This document shows positions 9,739 to 17,964 of a DNA stretch of 64,000 nucleotides, piece after piece. Source of the stretch: Teredinibacter waterburyi (GTDB lineage Bacteria; Pseudomonadota; Gammaproteobacteria; Pseudomonadales; Cellvibrionaceae); contig NZ_MRUH01000164.1 in NCBI RefSeq assembly GCF_001922985.1, positions 1 to 64,000 on the forward strand, in the 5' to 3' direction. The notes beneath the pieces were generated by a model that saw only the letters and a list, made by a program, of their open reading frames with translations, searched no databases and was not told the origin of the DNA. Position 1 is the first letter of the stretch; every line of letters begins with the position of its first letter. A program made the position numbers and the translations under genes.

Positions 9739-9821
9739 CGCTCTAATCTTTATTATCTGGGTTGAGGGCAATTCGCCAATTGATCAACGCGTGTGTTGCA
9801 ATAGCCAAGGCTTTGGAGACG

Positions 9822-10562
9822 CTAATCGCGCGCAAGTTCCTGTACCCATGTCGTACGGCGCTCTCGCTTCAGAATTTCAACCCGCGTGCGCATAATCAGC
9901 AACCAGGCAAATGTCACATAAAACGCCAGAATCATCCAAACGAAGGGGTAAGCCATACTCGGTGCTATCGTTGATTTTTCCATTATTTTAAAGGTGGCAG
10001 GCTGATGCAACGTGTACCACCAATCTACAGATTTATAGATGATAGGAATATTAACCGTACCGACTAAAGCGAGAATCGCACTGGTTTTATCGGCCGCATC
10101 TTGGTCGCGGTAGGCTTCCTGCAAAGCGATAATACCGAGATAGAGAAAAAACAATACCAGCATCGAGGTAATGCGTGCATCCCACTCCCACCAAGTACCC
10201 CACGTAGGTTTGCCCCACACCGCACCGGTGAACAAACCCAAAAAGGTTAACATAGCGCCAATAGCCGCCGCGGACTTCATAACCATGAACGCAAGCTTCA
10301 TACGCCAAATTAAGCCAACCGCCCCACTGATCGCCATAAGGTAATAGCCAGACATGGCCAGCATCGAAGTAGGTGCATGAATATAGAGAATGCGGAAGCT
10401 ATTACCTTGTTTGGCATCGGGCGGGGTAAACGCCAAGCCCCAGATACAGCCAGTAACAATCATCCAAATAGCGAACACAGCCAACCACGGAACCCAGGAT
10501 TCTGTTTTTTCATAAAACCATCGAGGAGAACCCAAACGGTGAAACCACTGCCAAGAAGCCAC
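9822..10562 (-). CDS. ccmC: Haem transporter/loader subunit CcmC
   Basis: A 246-residue, six-helix inner-membrane protein that loads haem onto CcmE. It shows the WWD motif as WGTWWEWDARITS and two histidines expected to ligate haem, in YIHAPTSM and in SVDWWYTLHQP. Length and layout are standard. It lies 25 bases downstream of ccmB and before ccmD on the same strand. Confidence 0.95.
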   Translation of the reverse strand: MASWQWFHRLGSPRWFYEKTESWVPWLAVFAIWMIVTGCIWGLAFTPPDAKQGNSFRILYIHAPTSMLAMSGYYLMAISGAVGLIWRMKLAFMVMKSAAAIGAMLTFLGLFTGAVWGKPTWGTWWEWDARITSMLVLFFLYLGIIALQEAYRDQDAADKTSAILALVGTVNIPIIYKSVDWWYTLHQPATFKIMEKSTIAPSMAYPFVWMILAFYVTFAWLLIMRTRVEILKRERRTTWVQELARD

Positions 10563-10587
10563 TTATACACCCTGCCTTTTATATTTG

Positions 10588-11277
10588 TTATTGATTGATA
10601 CCCACTCGTAAAGCCCCTGCAGCGGCAAGTGGCGCCAACAGCAAAGCTCCGGCAAGTAACGCCCCCAACACTGCCAACACCCCACCTATGGCAAAACCTT
10701 CAATGGCATAGCGCACTGCGCTTGATCCGAATATCAACACCGGTACATAGAGCGGCATGACAATTAGCGATAATAACAGCCCCCCTCGCCGCAACGCCAC
10801 CGTTAAGGCCGCGCCGATTGCGCCAATCAAGCTCAAGGTACCCGTACCTAGGAACAGTGAGATCAATAGTGGAACGTACCCCGCTTCCGGTAAACTCATC
10901 ATCACCCCCAGCACTGGGGCCAGCAATATCAAGGGCAAACCGGTAATCAGCCAATGAACTAATACCTTGCACAGCACCAAACCATAAAGCGGCTGACCGC
11001 TAACAATCATCTGCTCCAGCGAGCCATCGTCATAGTCCGATTGAAAAAGGCGATCCAAAGACAACAGCGTCGCAAGCAGGGCAACGATCCAAATCATTCC
11101 GGGCGCAAGGGTCGCTAAAACCTTATCATCAGGGGATATACCCAAGGGTACAAAGACTACAATCGTCAAAAAGAAGATGGCTGGGTTGGCAATATCACCG
11201 CGATTGCGGAAAGCGAGCAGCCATTCACGGCGCAGACTGGCGCCAAGACTAACACCGAGATCGGGCAAGGCAATCAA
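10588..11277 (-). CDS. ccmB: Haem exporter membrane subunit CcmB
   Basis: A 229-residue integral membrane subunit of the CcmAB transporter, which uses ATP to release holo-CcmE. It has about six hydrophobic segments and the conserved stretches RREWLLAFRNR and FQSDYDDGSLEQ. The start overlaps the ccmA stop by four bases. No anomalies were seen. Confidence 0.94.
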   Translation of the reverse strand: MIALPDLGVSLGASLRREWLLAFRNRGDIANPAIFFLTIVVFVPLGISPDDKVLATLAPGMIWIVALLATLLSLDRLFQSDYDDGSLEQMIVSGQPLYGLVLCKVLVHWLITGLPLILLAPVLGVMMSLPEAGYVPLLISLFLGTGTLSLIGAIGAALTVALRRGGLLLSLIVMPLYVPVLIFGSSAVRYAIEGFAIGGVLAVLGALLAGALLLAPLAAAGALRVGINQ

Positions 11278-12014
11278 AGTCCCACCTCCCCAACCGTTTT
11301 TGACTCAGTAGAAAGGCTTTTGGGCTCGAACTCCGCCAAATCCAACACATGTACATTTGCCAGAGCCAAAGGTTGGTGGGTTGTCAGAATTATCACCCCG
11401 CCGCGCGCTGCATGCTGCGCAATACAGTTCTCTAGCTCGGCCACGCCTTGTTTATCAATTGCAGTGAAGGGTTCATCGAGAATCCAAAGTGGTGCCCGCG
11501 AGAGATAAAGTCGCGCCAGCGCTATGCGGCGCTGCTGTCCTGCCGACATATTCTGACACTGAACCTGATCGTAGCCCGCTAAGCCCACGGCCTGTAATGC
11601 TGTCAAATATTCAGCGTTGCTCGGAATAGTCGCCGTTGCTTGATCGGCGTCTTCTGCAACCGAGGGCTGTTTACAGCCATTCAAACCAAAGTACCACTCT
11701 AAATTTTCGAGTGCGGTTAGCGACGGGTTTACGGCGGGGTGATGGCCGAAATATAACAAGGCGCTGTGCAAGCCTAAGCGGCCCAAATTGCGTTGTTTCG
11801 GATCGGAGCTGGAATGATCGCCCCATTCGATGGAGCCTTGCTGAGGCTGAGACAGGCCTGCGATCAAGCGCAGTAGCGTCGTCTTGCCTGCGCCATTTGG
11901 GCCTGCAATTTGGGAGATACTCCCAGGCTCAAAGCGTGCACTGAGGTTTTCGAACAGCACTCGCTCCTCCCGCTCACAGGAAAGGCCGTTTAAAGAAAGA
12001 GAGCACTCAACCAC
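11274..12014 (-). CDS. ccmA: Haem exporter ATP-binding subunit CcmA
   Basis: An ABC ATPase partner of CcmB. The Walker A is GPNGAGKT, the signature is MSAGQQRR (normally LSxGQ), and the Walker B is LWILDEPFTAID, followed by the H-loop TTHQ. The open frame begins at a TTG at 12053. Alignment by eye with CcmA proteins puts the start near the GTG at 12014, giving 246 residues, because family members begin just before LSCERxERVLF. An insertion between the Walker A and the signature (around NGCKQP..ATIP) makes it slightly longer than usual. It is the first gene of the ccm cluster. Confidence 0.93.
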   Translation of the reverse strand: MVECSLSLNGLSCEREERVLFENLSARFEPGSISQIAGPNGAGKTTLLRLIAGLSQPQQGSIEWGDHSSSDPKQRNLGRLGLHSALLYFGHHPAVNPSLTALENLEWYFGLNGCKQPSVAEDADQATATIPSNAEYLTALQAVGLAGYDQVQCQNMSAGQQRRIALARLYLSRAPLWILDEPFTAIDKQGVAELENCIAQHAARGGVIILTTHQPLALANVHVLDLAEFEPKSLSTESKTVGEVGL

Positions 12015-12202
12015 TACCAACACCCACAAGTCTGGAACAGATTCAGGTCGCAAACAGACGCAATAGCACCTGAAATTCGTTATTTTTGAGGGCGTATTAT
12101 AACGATCCGCTCTAAACTTGGTATCAGCTATTGTCTTTTCCCGCCGATAGCTACCCTAACCTGCGACAATTTGTGCGCTAACCAACGATAAAAAGGGGCC
12201 GT

Positions 12203-13996
12203 TTGCTAATGCAATTGCCACCACTTGCACCCACTCGAGCCACTGCTAACACGTCAAACTCGACCACAACCGCTCAGACCCCGTCGGCACTAGGTGCAAT
12301 TGAGGGGCTGGCTGCAGGAACGGTGATCAATGCGAGAGTCGATAGGGTTACCAAGCTCGATGTAAGCGAACAACTGCAAAAGCTAGCAACCGAAATTGTT
12401 CGCCTCAGCAACACCGCAAACAACAGCAGCGGTGCTTCAACAAAGACCTCGACGAACAATATTCAACAGCCACAAAACAACCCATCGAGCACTGCGCGCC
12501 AACAGCTCGCTACATCCCTCGACAAGGCCATCGCAAGCCTGCAGAACAGTGCCACAGTGACGAAAGCCGCAGCAGCTCAAGCAGCTGAGCCAAGATCGCT
12601 ATTTTCAGTCGAGGTAAGCGTGACAGCAAAACAGGCCCCTCTCGAACAACTCTCGGCGAGACAAGCGCAAATACAGGTTCAAGCACAAGCAAAACTATTA
12701 CAAGCGCTAGCCCCCCAGTTGAATGCCGACGGCAAGCTCAACTTAGTTACAGCGGAAAAGTTAGCCCCTCAACAACAAATACAATTGCAAGTACGGGCTG
12801 ACGGTCAACTACAACTCAAGCCAGCTAACTCTGCACTGTCTGCCCAAGCCACAATGCCGTCAACAATAATGCCGTCAACAAATACGCCGCGCGAGCAAGC
12901 CTTGAGTGCCGGCCTGCGCCAATATCTCCCTTATAATCGCCCGCTTACACAAGCGCTCAGCCAAATCCAAGACGTCAGCAAACTCCTTAACGACAATCGA
13001 CTCAGCCTACAATTACAACTGCCAGCGGCATTGACCAAGCTGATCAACAGCCTAGACAACCAAATCAACACCTCTTCGGCGACGCTCTCGGCTCGAAGCC
13101 TACAAACGGCGATAGCGGGCAGTGGCGTTTTCCTCGAAAGTCACCTCGCCAAACTTGCATCAACAAATACAGCGCTACCGCAAACCGACCTCAAAGCTAC
13201 CTTGCTGGGCATGATCAAAGAAAGCTCAACCCTGCTCGCAGCTGCGGGACAATTAGCTGGTATAACACCCACTCCAGACGGAGCCTCAAACCGAGCCCTC
13301 GGCAGTGCGGCAAGTAATATCCAGAACCTACAAACGGCGCTAGCGAGCGCGGCCAGCCAGCTGAGAAGCATCGACTCACTGCGCACCTTGGCGCGACAAC
13401 TGCCTAGTTTAGCGGCGACTCTGCCACTTGGAGCTGGGCAACTCAGCTTCGAACAAAAGCAACTGCGCTCTCTGATTCTTCACAACATTCGCTCTAGCGC
13501 CGCACAAGCCATTGCTCGTCTAAGCGTGCTGCAGGTTAGCGAACTTTCGAGTCGTTCCAGTCGCACCACGGACGGCGGCCCGCTGCAGAGCTTTAGCTTA
13601 GAGCTACCCCTTCGCATGCAAGAACAGCTACTGCCAATTAGCCTGCAGTTTCAACAACACTGGGCGCGCGAGGACGAAAGCGAAAAAGGCCGTGCAGACG
13701 AAGAGCGAAAAAACGACAAAAAGCGCAAAAAATACTGGCGAGTGTTTATGGAATTCGATCTGGGAGATGGCGGCCAAGTCGCTAGCGAAATTGAATATAA
13801 GGAGCCAAAGCTAAGCACTCACCTCTGGGTGAGCGATTCGACCTTAAAAAGTCGTGCCGGTGAACGTCTTGGGGAGTTGCGCCAGCAATTTGAACAACGC
13901 GGTATAGAACTGGACAACCTAATACTTGAAAATGGCCCACCGCCGCAACAAGAGACAAAACTAACCCAACAAAGCCTGATCGACATACGCACATGA
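12203..13996 (+). CDS. FliK-like flagellar hook-length control protein
   Basis: A 597-residue protein rich in Gln, Ala, Leu, Ser and Thr over its first two thirds, as expected of the disordered ruler part of FliK. The C-terminal third carries the hook-length domain: a LELPLRMQ..LLPISLQFQ strand pair, a charged insert (about 493-515) and the LWVSDSTLKSRAGERL..L..QFEQRGI block. It is probably a type III export substrate or regulator. No other structural flagellar genes are nearby, and the downstream gene is an FlhB-type C-domain, so this pair may be an accessory FliK/FlhB set rather than the main fliK. An AAGGGG site precedes the ATG. Confidence 0.8.
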   Translation: MLMQLPPLAPTRATANTSNSTTTAQTPSALGAIEGLAAGTVINARVDRVTKLDVSEQLQKLATEIVRLSNTANNSSGASTKTSTNNIQQPQNNPSSTARQQLATSLDKAIASLQNSATVTKAAAAQAAEPRSLFSVEVSVTAKQAPLEQLSARQAQIQVQAQAKLLQALAPQLNADGKLNLVTAEKLAPQQQIQLQVRADGQLQLKPANSALSAQATMPSTIMPSTNTPREQALSAGLRQYLPYNRPLTQALSQIQDVSKLLNDNRLSLQLQLPAALTKLINSLDNQINTSSATLSARSLQTAIAGSGVFLESHLAKLASTNTALPQTDLKATLLGMIKESSTLLAAAGQLAGITPTPDGASNRALGSAASNIQNLQTALASAASQLRSIDSLRTLARQLPSLAATLPLGAGQLSFEQKQLRSLILHNIRSSAAQAIARLSVLQVSELSSRSSRTTDGGPLQSFSLELPLRMQEQLLPISLQFQQHWAREDESEKGRADEERKNDKKRKKYWRVFMEFDLGDGGQVASEIEYKEPKLSTHLWVSDSTLKSRAGERLGELRQQFEQRGIELDNLILENGPPPQQETKLTQQSLIDIRT

Positions 13997-14265
13997 GCGA
14001 AACACCTCAAAAAGCCATCGCCCTCTTCTACGACGGCAACAACGCGCCAACCGTCACCGCGAAAGGCGGCGGCGATGAAGCTGAAGAAATTATCCGCATC
14101 GCGCGGGAAGCAGGCGTCCCCCTTTGCGATAACGCGCCGCTAGTTGAGCTGCTTTCCGAACTCGAGCTTGGCGATAACATTCCAGAACAACTTTACATCG
14201 CGGTAGCCCACATCATCGCGTTTGCCTACCAGCTACAGTTTGAGTCGCCCGAGCAGGAAAGCTAA
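13993..14265 (+). CDS. Free-standing FlhB/EscU C-terminal domain protein
   Basis: A 90-residue protein matching the cytoplasmic domain of the FlhB/YscU export switch, without its membrane part. The block KAIALFYDGNNAPTVTAKGG corresponds to the region around the FlhB self-cleavage site, but the NPTH tetrapeptide is replaced (DGNNAPT), so autocleavage is not expected. The C-terminal part AREAGVPLCDNAPLVELL..LELGDNIPE..Y.AVA is conserved with the family. It overlaps the FliK-like gene by four bases (ATGA), indicating coupled translation. The exact role is unproven. Confidence 0.82.
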   Translation: MSETPQKAIALFYDGNNAPTVTAKGGGDEAEEIIRIAREAGVPLCDNAPLVELLSELELGDNIPEQLYIAVAHIIAFAYQLQFESPEQES

Positions 14266-14376
14266 GCAGAAAGATTGCTGTTTAAACCGTAACCGCTATA
14301 ATCCGCAGCCCTAAAATCATCGACGACTTTGCTCGCAAAGCCATCACCCCCTTACAAACAAAAAACGGGAGCACCC

Positions 14377-14661
14377 ATGCTAGACGTAAATGAATATTTT
14401 GACGGCAAAGTAAAGTCCATCGCTTTCCAGAGCAATACCTTGCCCGCCACTGTGGGCGTTATGGCCGCAGGCGATTACACCTTCGGCACGGATTGCAAAG
14501 AGATAATGACGGTTGTTAATGGCGAGCTGGTAGTAAAGCTACCGGGCAAAGACAGTTGGCAAACCTTTATTAGCGGCCAAACCTTTGAAGTAGAAGCCAA
14601 CCAAAGCTTCGATTTGAAAGTGACAGTTGATACCGCCTACCTGTGCCAATACGTTCGTTAG
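14377..14661 (+). CDS. ppnP: Pyrimidine/purine nucleoside phosphorylase PpnP
   Basis: A 94-residue single-domain cupin (DUF1255) that phosphorolyses several nucleosides to base plus ribose-1-phosphate. Typical features are [17 protein letters not shown] near the front and the C-terminal AYLCQYV. The ATG at 14377 has GGGAGC upstream and matches the normal family start; the open frame starting at 14329 is longer than the family. It stands alone between the FlhB-like gene and a convergent unknown gene. Confidence 0.9.
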   Translation: MLDVNEYFDGKVKSIAFQSNTLPATVGVMAAGDYTFGTDCKEIMTVVNGELVVKLPGKDSWQTFISGQTFEVEANQSFDLKVTVDTAYLCQYVR

Positions 14662-14710
14662 AACCTCTCTTGCGACAATTCTAGTAGGCACAACGAACTC
14701 CTAGCAGGCA

Positions 14711-14737
14711 TAAAAAAGCCCCTCCAAAGGAGGGGCT
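14711..14737 (-). terminator. Rho-independent terminator of the unknown minus-strand gene
   Basis: A nine-base-pair perfect stem (arms 14717-14725 and 14729-14737) with an AAA loop on the plus strand. Read on the minus strand it is followed directly by TTTTTT (14711-14716). It is placed to end the gene at 14793-15242, and may also protect the ppnP transcript end. Confidence 0.85.
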
Positions 14738-14792
14738 AACAGGGCACAAAAAATCGTGCTGGGGGTGGACGCGTTAGCGCCCCAAACTAAAC

Positions 14793-15242
14793 TTAACTCA
14801 CCTTGAACAACCAGCTTTGCGCCATTTTGGTCGCCGCCATTAAGGTTTTGTTACTTGCTATACCGTAATGTTCGATCTCAGCGGCATAGCTATCCAAGGC
14901 ATCCAATACATGGTGGATCTTGCGCACACCATCAAGCGCCAATACTGGACTCTCATGCACCAAGGCATTTAACAGTGGTAATAAACTCGCCACTGCCCTA
15001 TTCATAATTTCATCCTGCTCAACATCGCCATTTAAAGACAAGTTGTGCAGCTCTTGGCGTACATCGTCTACTGTGTAGTAGCCCAAATATACCCGCGTTT
15101 CCAACAAGGTCGTCTTAATCGCAAGTCGATAAATCGTGTCTCGCAAAACGCCTAGTTCGCGCTCGTCACCAAAGGTAAACGGTTTACCGATACACTCTGT
15201 CAGTTCGGGCCTCTTGCCCCGCGATTCCCAAAAACTTTTCAT
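14793..15242 (-). CDS. Unknown cytoplasmic helical protein
   Basis: A 149-residue protein (155 if a GTG at 15260 is used) that I do not recognise. It has no signal peptide or membrane helix and appears mainly alpha-helical, with alternating charged and leucine-rich segments (for example ELGVLRDTIYRLAIKTTLLETRVYLG). A strong terminator follows it, which argues that it is a real expressed gene. It is monocistronic: ppnP faces it and the alpha-galactosidase lies upstream beyond a 332-base gap. Confidence 0.7.
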   Translation of the reverse strand: MKSFWESRGKRPELTECIGKPFTFGDERELGVLRDTIYRLAIKTTLLETRVYLGYYTVDDVRQELHNLSLNGDVEQDEIMNRAVASLLPLLNALVHESPVLALDGVRKIHHVLDALDSYAAEIEHYGIASNKTLMAATKMAQSWLFKVS

Positions 15243-15475
15243 AACATTTAGTTCCAACACACCGAGGCATAAAGCCCCTAAACAAAAGTGAGTAACTTAG
15301 ATTAAACATCATCTAATTTTTCTTCCATGACCGCCGACCTGTGAGTTCGCCGCATGTAAGCAGAGAGTTGCACAGACGATGCCAAGATAAGAATTTTTTA
15401 TATTTAATCTTTAGATTCAAACACTTAAGAGGTGTAACTAACGTAATGTAACAACCATATATGTTGCGACTAAAG

Positions 15476-15505
15476 TTGCATTAGCAACCTAACTTGCTAA
15501 TGCAA
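15476..15505. repeat. Perfect 12-bp inverted repeat downstream of the alpha-galactosidase gene
   Basis: Arms TTGCATTAGCAA (15476-15487) and TTGCTAATGCAA (15494-15505) with a 6-base loop. No T-run follows on either strand. It lies in the gap 15243-15574, after the GH27 gene and upstream of the unknown gene. It may be a transcript-stabilising hairpin or a dyad operator for the unknown gene. Nothing else was seen in this gap. Confidence 0.6.
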
Positions 15506-15574
15506 ATAACCCAAAGGCCGGCGAAGCTGTGCTCAGCAAATGCCAAGGCACAGCAGCCTTAACTCGGTAGCCCG

Positions 15575-16825
15575 CTATTTTGCGTCTTTTGCTTTCGGGG
15601 TCAGGCGCACCATAAATACACTATGGCGCTCCATTTTTATCTTTAGGAAGTCTTTCGTACTACCACTGTTGTCTTTGTCCCACAGATCCTGCCAGCTGTA
15701 TTCGTCTGCATTGAAATCGATACTGCGCTTGGTCAGCTCGTCTTTCACAGCCTTGTGACGCCAGCGAAACTCAAACTTGGTGTCGTGATTGTTGCGGTTA
15801 AGCACGGCCATTGCCCACTCGTCGTTCACCAGAGGCTTAAACCAAACCTCAACACCGTCTTCAGCTTCGTATTTAAAGCCCTGAATACCCAGCGCATCCT
15901 GATCGACTGCAATTACCGCTTTATTGGTAAGTAATGCAGTGGTTTCCTTGCTCATATTACGCAGGTCATTACCTGCGATTAACGGAGCTGCAAGCATCGC
16001 CCACATAGAAAAGTGAGCACGATCTTCAGCCAGTGTCATACCGTTGCCAACTTCCATCATATCCGGATCGTTCCAGTGGCCTGGGCCGGCAAACTTGCGC
16101 AAACCATCCTGCATATCAAGGATTTGTAACACACCCCAAGACGACCAGGTGCCATGGTCATATTCACAATCGAAACAGGCATAGATGTCGCCGGTTGTAC
16201 GCCACAACTGACCGAGTGGTGCCGCCCAGTTCCACGGCTTGTTGTCGCCCCATTCACAAATACTTAGGATCATCGGACGTCCGGCTTCTTTCACCGCTTT
16301 ACTCATGGTCATATAAGCGCCTTCAGCTTTGAGACCATCGGTAGCACACCAATCGTACTTAACATAATCAATGCCCCACTCTGCATAGGTTTTAGCATCG
16401 ATAAACTCGTAACCGCGGCTGCCGGGCTTGCCCGCGCAAGTCGTCCAACCGGCATCAGAATAGATCCCAAGCTTTAAACCTTTTTTATGAACATAGTCCG
16501 CTAAGGCCTTCATTCCACTGGGAAAATGCTTTGGGTCTGGCTGTATACGACCGTTTGCATCTCGCTCACCATGCCAGCAGTCATCAATGTTGACGTACTC
16601 GTAACCGGCGTCTTTCATGCCGGACTTGACCATCATATCGGCGGTGGCTTTAATCATTTTTTCATCGACGTTACAGCCAAAGTGGTTCCAGCTGTTCCAG
16701 CCCATCGGCGGTGTCATGGCGAGATGCTCAAACTTATCGGCAAAACTGTTTACAGAAAGTAAACTGGCCGCCAAGCAAAGACTTGCGAGGGCCGCAAGCC
16801 GAAATTTAGACTCTGATTTGTACAT
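15575..16825 (-). CDS. Secreted alpha-galactosidase, glycoside hydrolase family 27
   Basis: A 416-residue enzyme that would remove alpha-1,6-galactose from galactomannan or raffinose-type sugars. A signal peptide ends near residue 29 (NSFA). The GH27 entry motif MTPPMGWNSWNHFGCN follows, then the nucleophile Asp158 in YVKYDWC and the acid/base Asp213 in RTTGD. A C-terminal beta-sandwich domain covers about 315-410. Length is normal for a single-module GH27; no carbohydrate-binding module is attached. It is monocistronic and faces away from the phosphate transport genes. Functionally it pairs with the GH5 mannanase at 40066-41526. Confidence 0.93.
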   Translation of the reverse strand: MYKSESKFRLAALASLCLAASLLSVNSFADKFEHLAMTPPMGWNSWNHFGCNVDEKMIKATADMMVKSGMKDAGYEYVNIDDCWHGERDANGRIQPDPKHFPSGMKALADYVHKKGLKLGIYSDAGWTTCAGKPGSRGYEFIDAKTYAEWGIDYVKYDWCATDGLKAEGAYMTMSKAVKEAGRPMILSICEWGDNKPWNWAAPLGQLWRTTGDIYACFDCEYDHGTWSSWGVLQILDMQDGLRKFAGPGHWNDPDMMEVGNGMTLAEDRAHFSMWAMLAAPLIAGNDLRNMSKETTALLTNKAVIAVDQDALGIQGFKYEAEDGVEVWFKPLVNDEWAMAVLNRNNHDTKFEFRWRHKAVKDELTKRSIDFNADEYSWQDLWDKDNSGSTKDFLKIKMERHSVFMVRLTPKAKDAK

Positions 16826-17247
16826 TTTATTATCCTCTGGGTTTTCCTGAACTTAGGGGGTTCCTGAACTTAGTACTCTAAGCACGGTAGTATTTAGGCT
16901 TGGTAGTATTAGGCTCGACATTACCTAACTTAGCTGCCAAGTATAGGTCACATCGAACACTAATATCCCCTACAGAAACACAGGTGTAATCGGTTTCATT
17001 TAGCGAACGCGGATTATGCGTACCCTATCCACCCGAGTCAAATAATTGATTATGCGACCCGCTAAATCTGTTTATGCCCTTAGGTTGAAAACGCCTACAC
17101 TAAAATTAGATAGTCGCAGGGCTTGCCTCGCCGCTCGCAAACGTTAAACTGCGAACCGCCATTGTCATACAAATGTCATATTAGCGTCGCCAGAGGCATC
17201 TGCGATCTTATGCTTACACAGACGCAAACCAACAAGAGACTCAGGCC
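16826..17247. other. Divergent intergenic region with short duplications
   Basis: This gap holds the upstream regions of the alpha-galactosidase and of the DUF47-pit pair. Close to the GH27 start are two short direct duplications: TTCCTGAACTTAG at 16844-16856 and 16861-16873, and GGTAGTATT(T)AGGCT at 16886-16900 and 16902-16915. A Pho-box-like element lies at 17162-17179. No open frame or RNA gene is supported. Confidence 0.55.
17162..17179 (+). promoter_or_regulatory. Pho-box-like direct repeat upstream of DUF47-pit
   Basis: TTGTCAT-ACAA-ATGTCAT: two 7-base PhoB-type half sites separated by four bases, matching the CTGTCAT-N4-CTGTCAT layout of the Pho box. It ends 68 bases before the DUF47 start. 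The -10 element is not clear (TATGCT at 17209-17214 is further away than usual), so promoter assignment is tentative. Confidence 0.6.
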
Positions 17248-17928
17248 ATGATCCTTAAAAACCCACTGACTGAAATGTTTGCGCGCTCCCCGATTAAACC
17301 AATGGAAGAGCACATAACCGTTGCCACAGCTGCGGCGAGCGAACTGAACAACTTTTACAAAGCGACCATCAATGAAGACTGGGACGCAGCGCTTGCCAGC
17401 TACAACAAGATCAGTGATTTTGAGCGCGAAGGCGACCGCCTGAAAAAGAATATTCGTTTACGCCTACCGAAGAGCCTGTTCCTGCCAGTACCGCGCTCAG
17501 ATTTGCTCGAGCTATTGACTATGCAGGACAAGATCGCCAACCGCTGCAAAGATATTTCCGGCCTAATGCTTGGCCGTAAAATGGTTATCCCAGCCTCACT
17601 GCAAACCGCTGTTGGCACCTATATCGATGCCGGCGTTGCTACGGTATTACAAGCTCGCAAAGCCATTCACGAACTCGATGAGTTGTTAGAAACCGGCTTT
17701 AGTGGCCGTGAACTGGATCTCGTCGAAGAAATGGTGGAAACCCTCAACGACTTAGAACAAACCTCGGATCAACAACAAATCGTCATTCGCTCCGGCCTTT
17801 ATGAGCTTGAAGCGGCGCTCCCGCCGATTGATGTGATGTTCCTATACCGCATTATCGAAGAGATTGGCGACCTTGCCGATCGCGCTCAAAAAGTGGGTAG
17901 CCGCCTACTCCTACTACTCGCACGCTAA
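17248..17928 (+). CDS. DUF47/PhoU-like phosphate transport accessory protein
   Basis: A 226-residue all-helical protein of the DUF47 (TIGR00153) family, related in fold to PhoU. It has the acidic, metal-binding type helices seen in PhoU, for example SDFEREGDRLKK and the C-terminal YRIIEEIGDLADRAQKVGSRL. Such proteins sit beside Pit transporters and are thought to control or assist them. It precedes the pit gene with a 36-base gap, and the pair shares one upstream region containing the Pho-box-like repeat. Confidence 0.9.
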   Translation: MILKNPLTEMFARSPIKPMEEHITVATAAASELNNFYKATINEDWDAALASYNKISDFEREGDRLKKNIRLRLPKSLFLPVPRSDLLELLTMQDKIANRCKDISGLMLGRKMVIPASLQTAVGTYIDAGVATVLQARKAIHELDELLETGFSGRELDLVEEMVETLNDLEQTSDQQQIVIRSGLYELEAALPPIDVMFLYRIIEEIGDLADRAQKVGSRLLLLLAR

Positions 17929-17964
17929 CGACTTTTAAAAAGTTTCTACGGAGAATTCCCTTCA

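Noticed and set aside
16940-16965. CRP site before the alpha-galactosidase gene
   Set aside because: Only one half site (TGTGA on the minus strand) is visible; the other half does not match.
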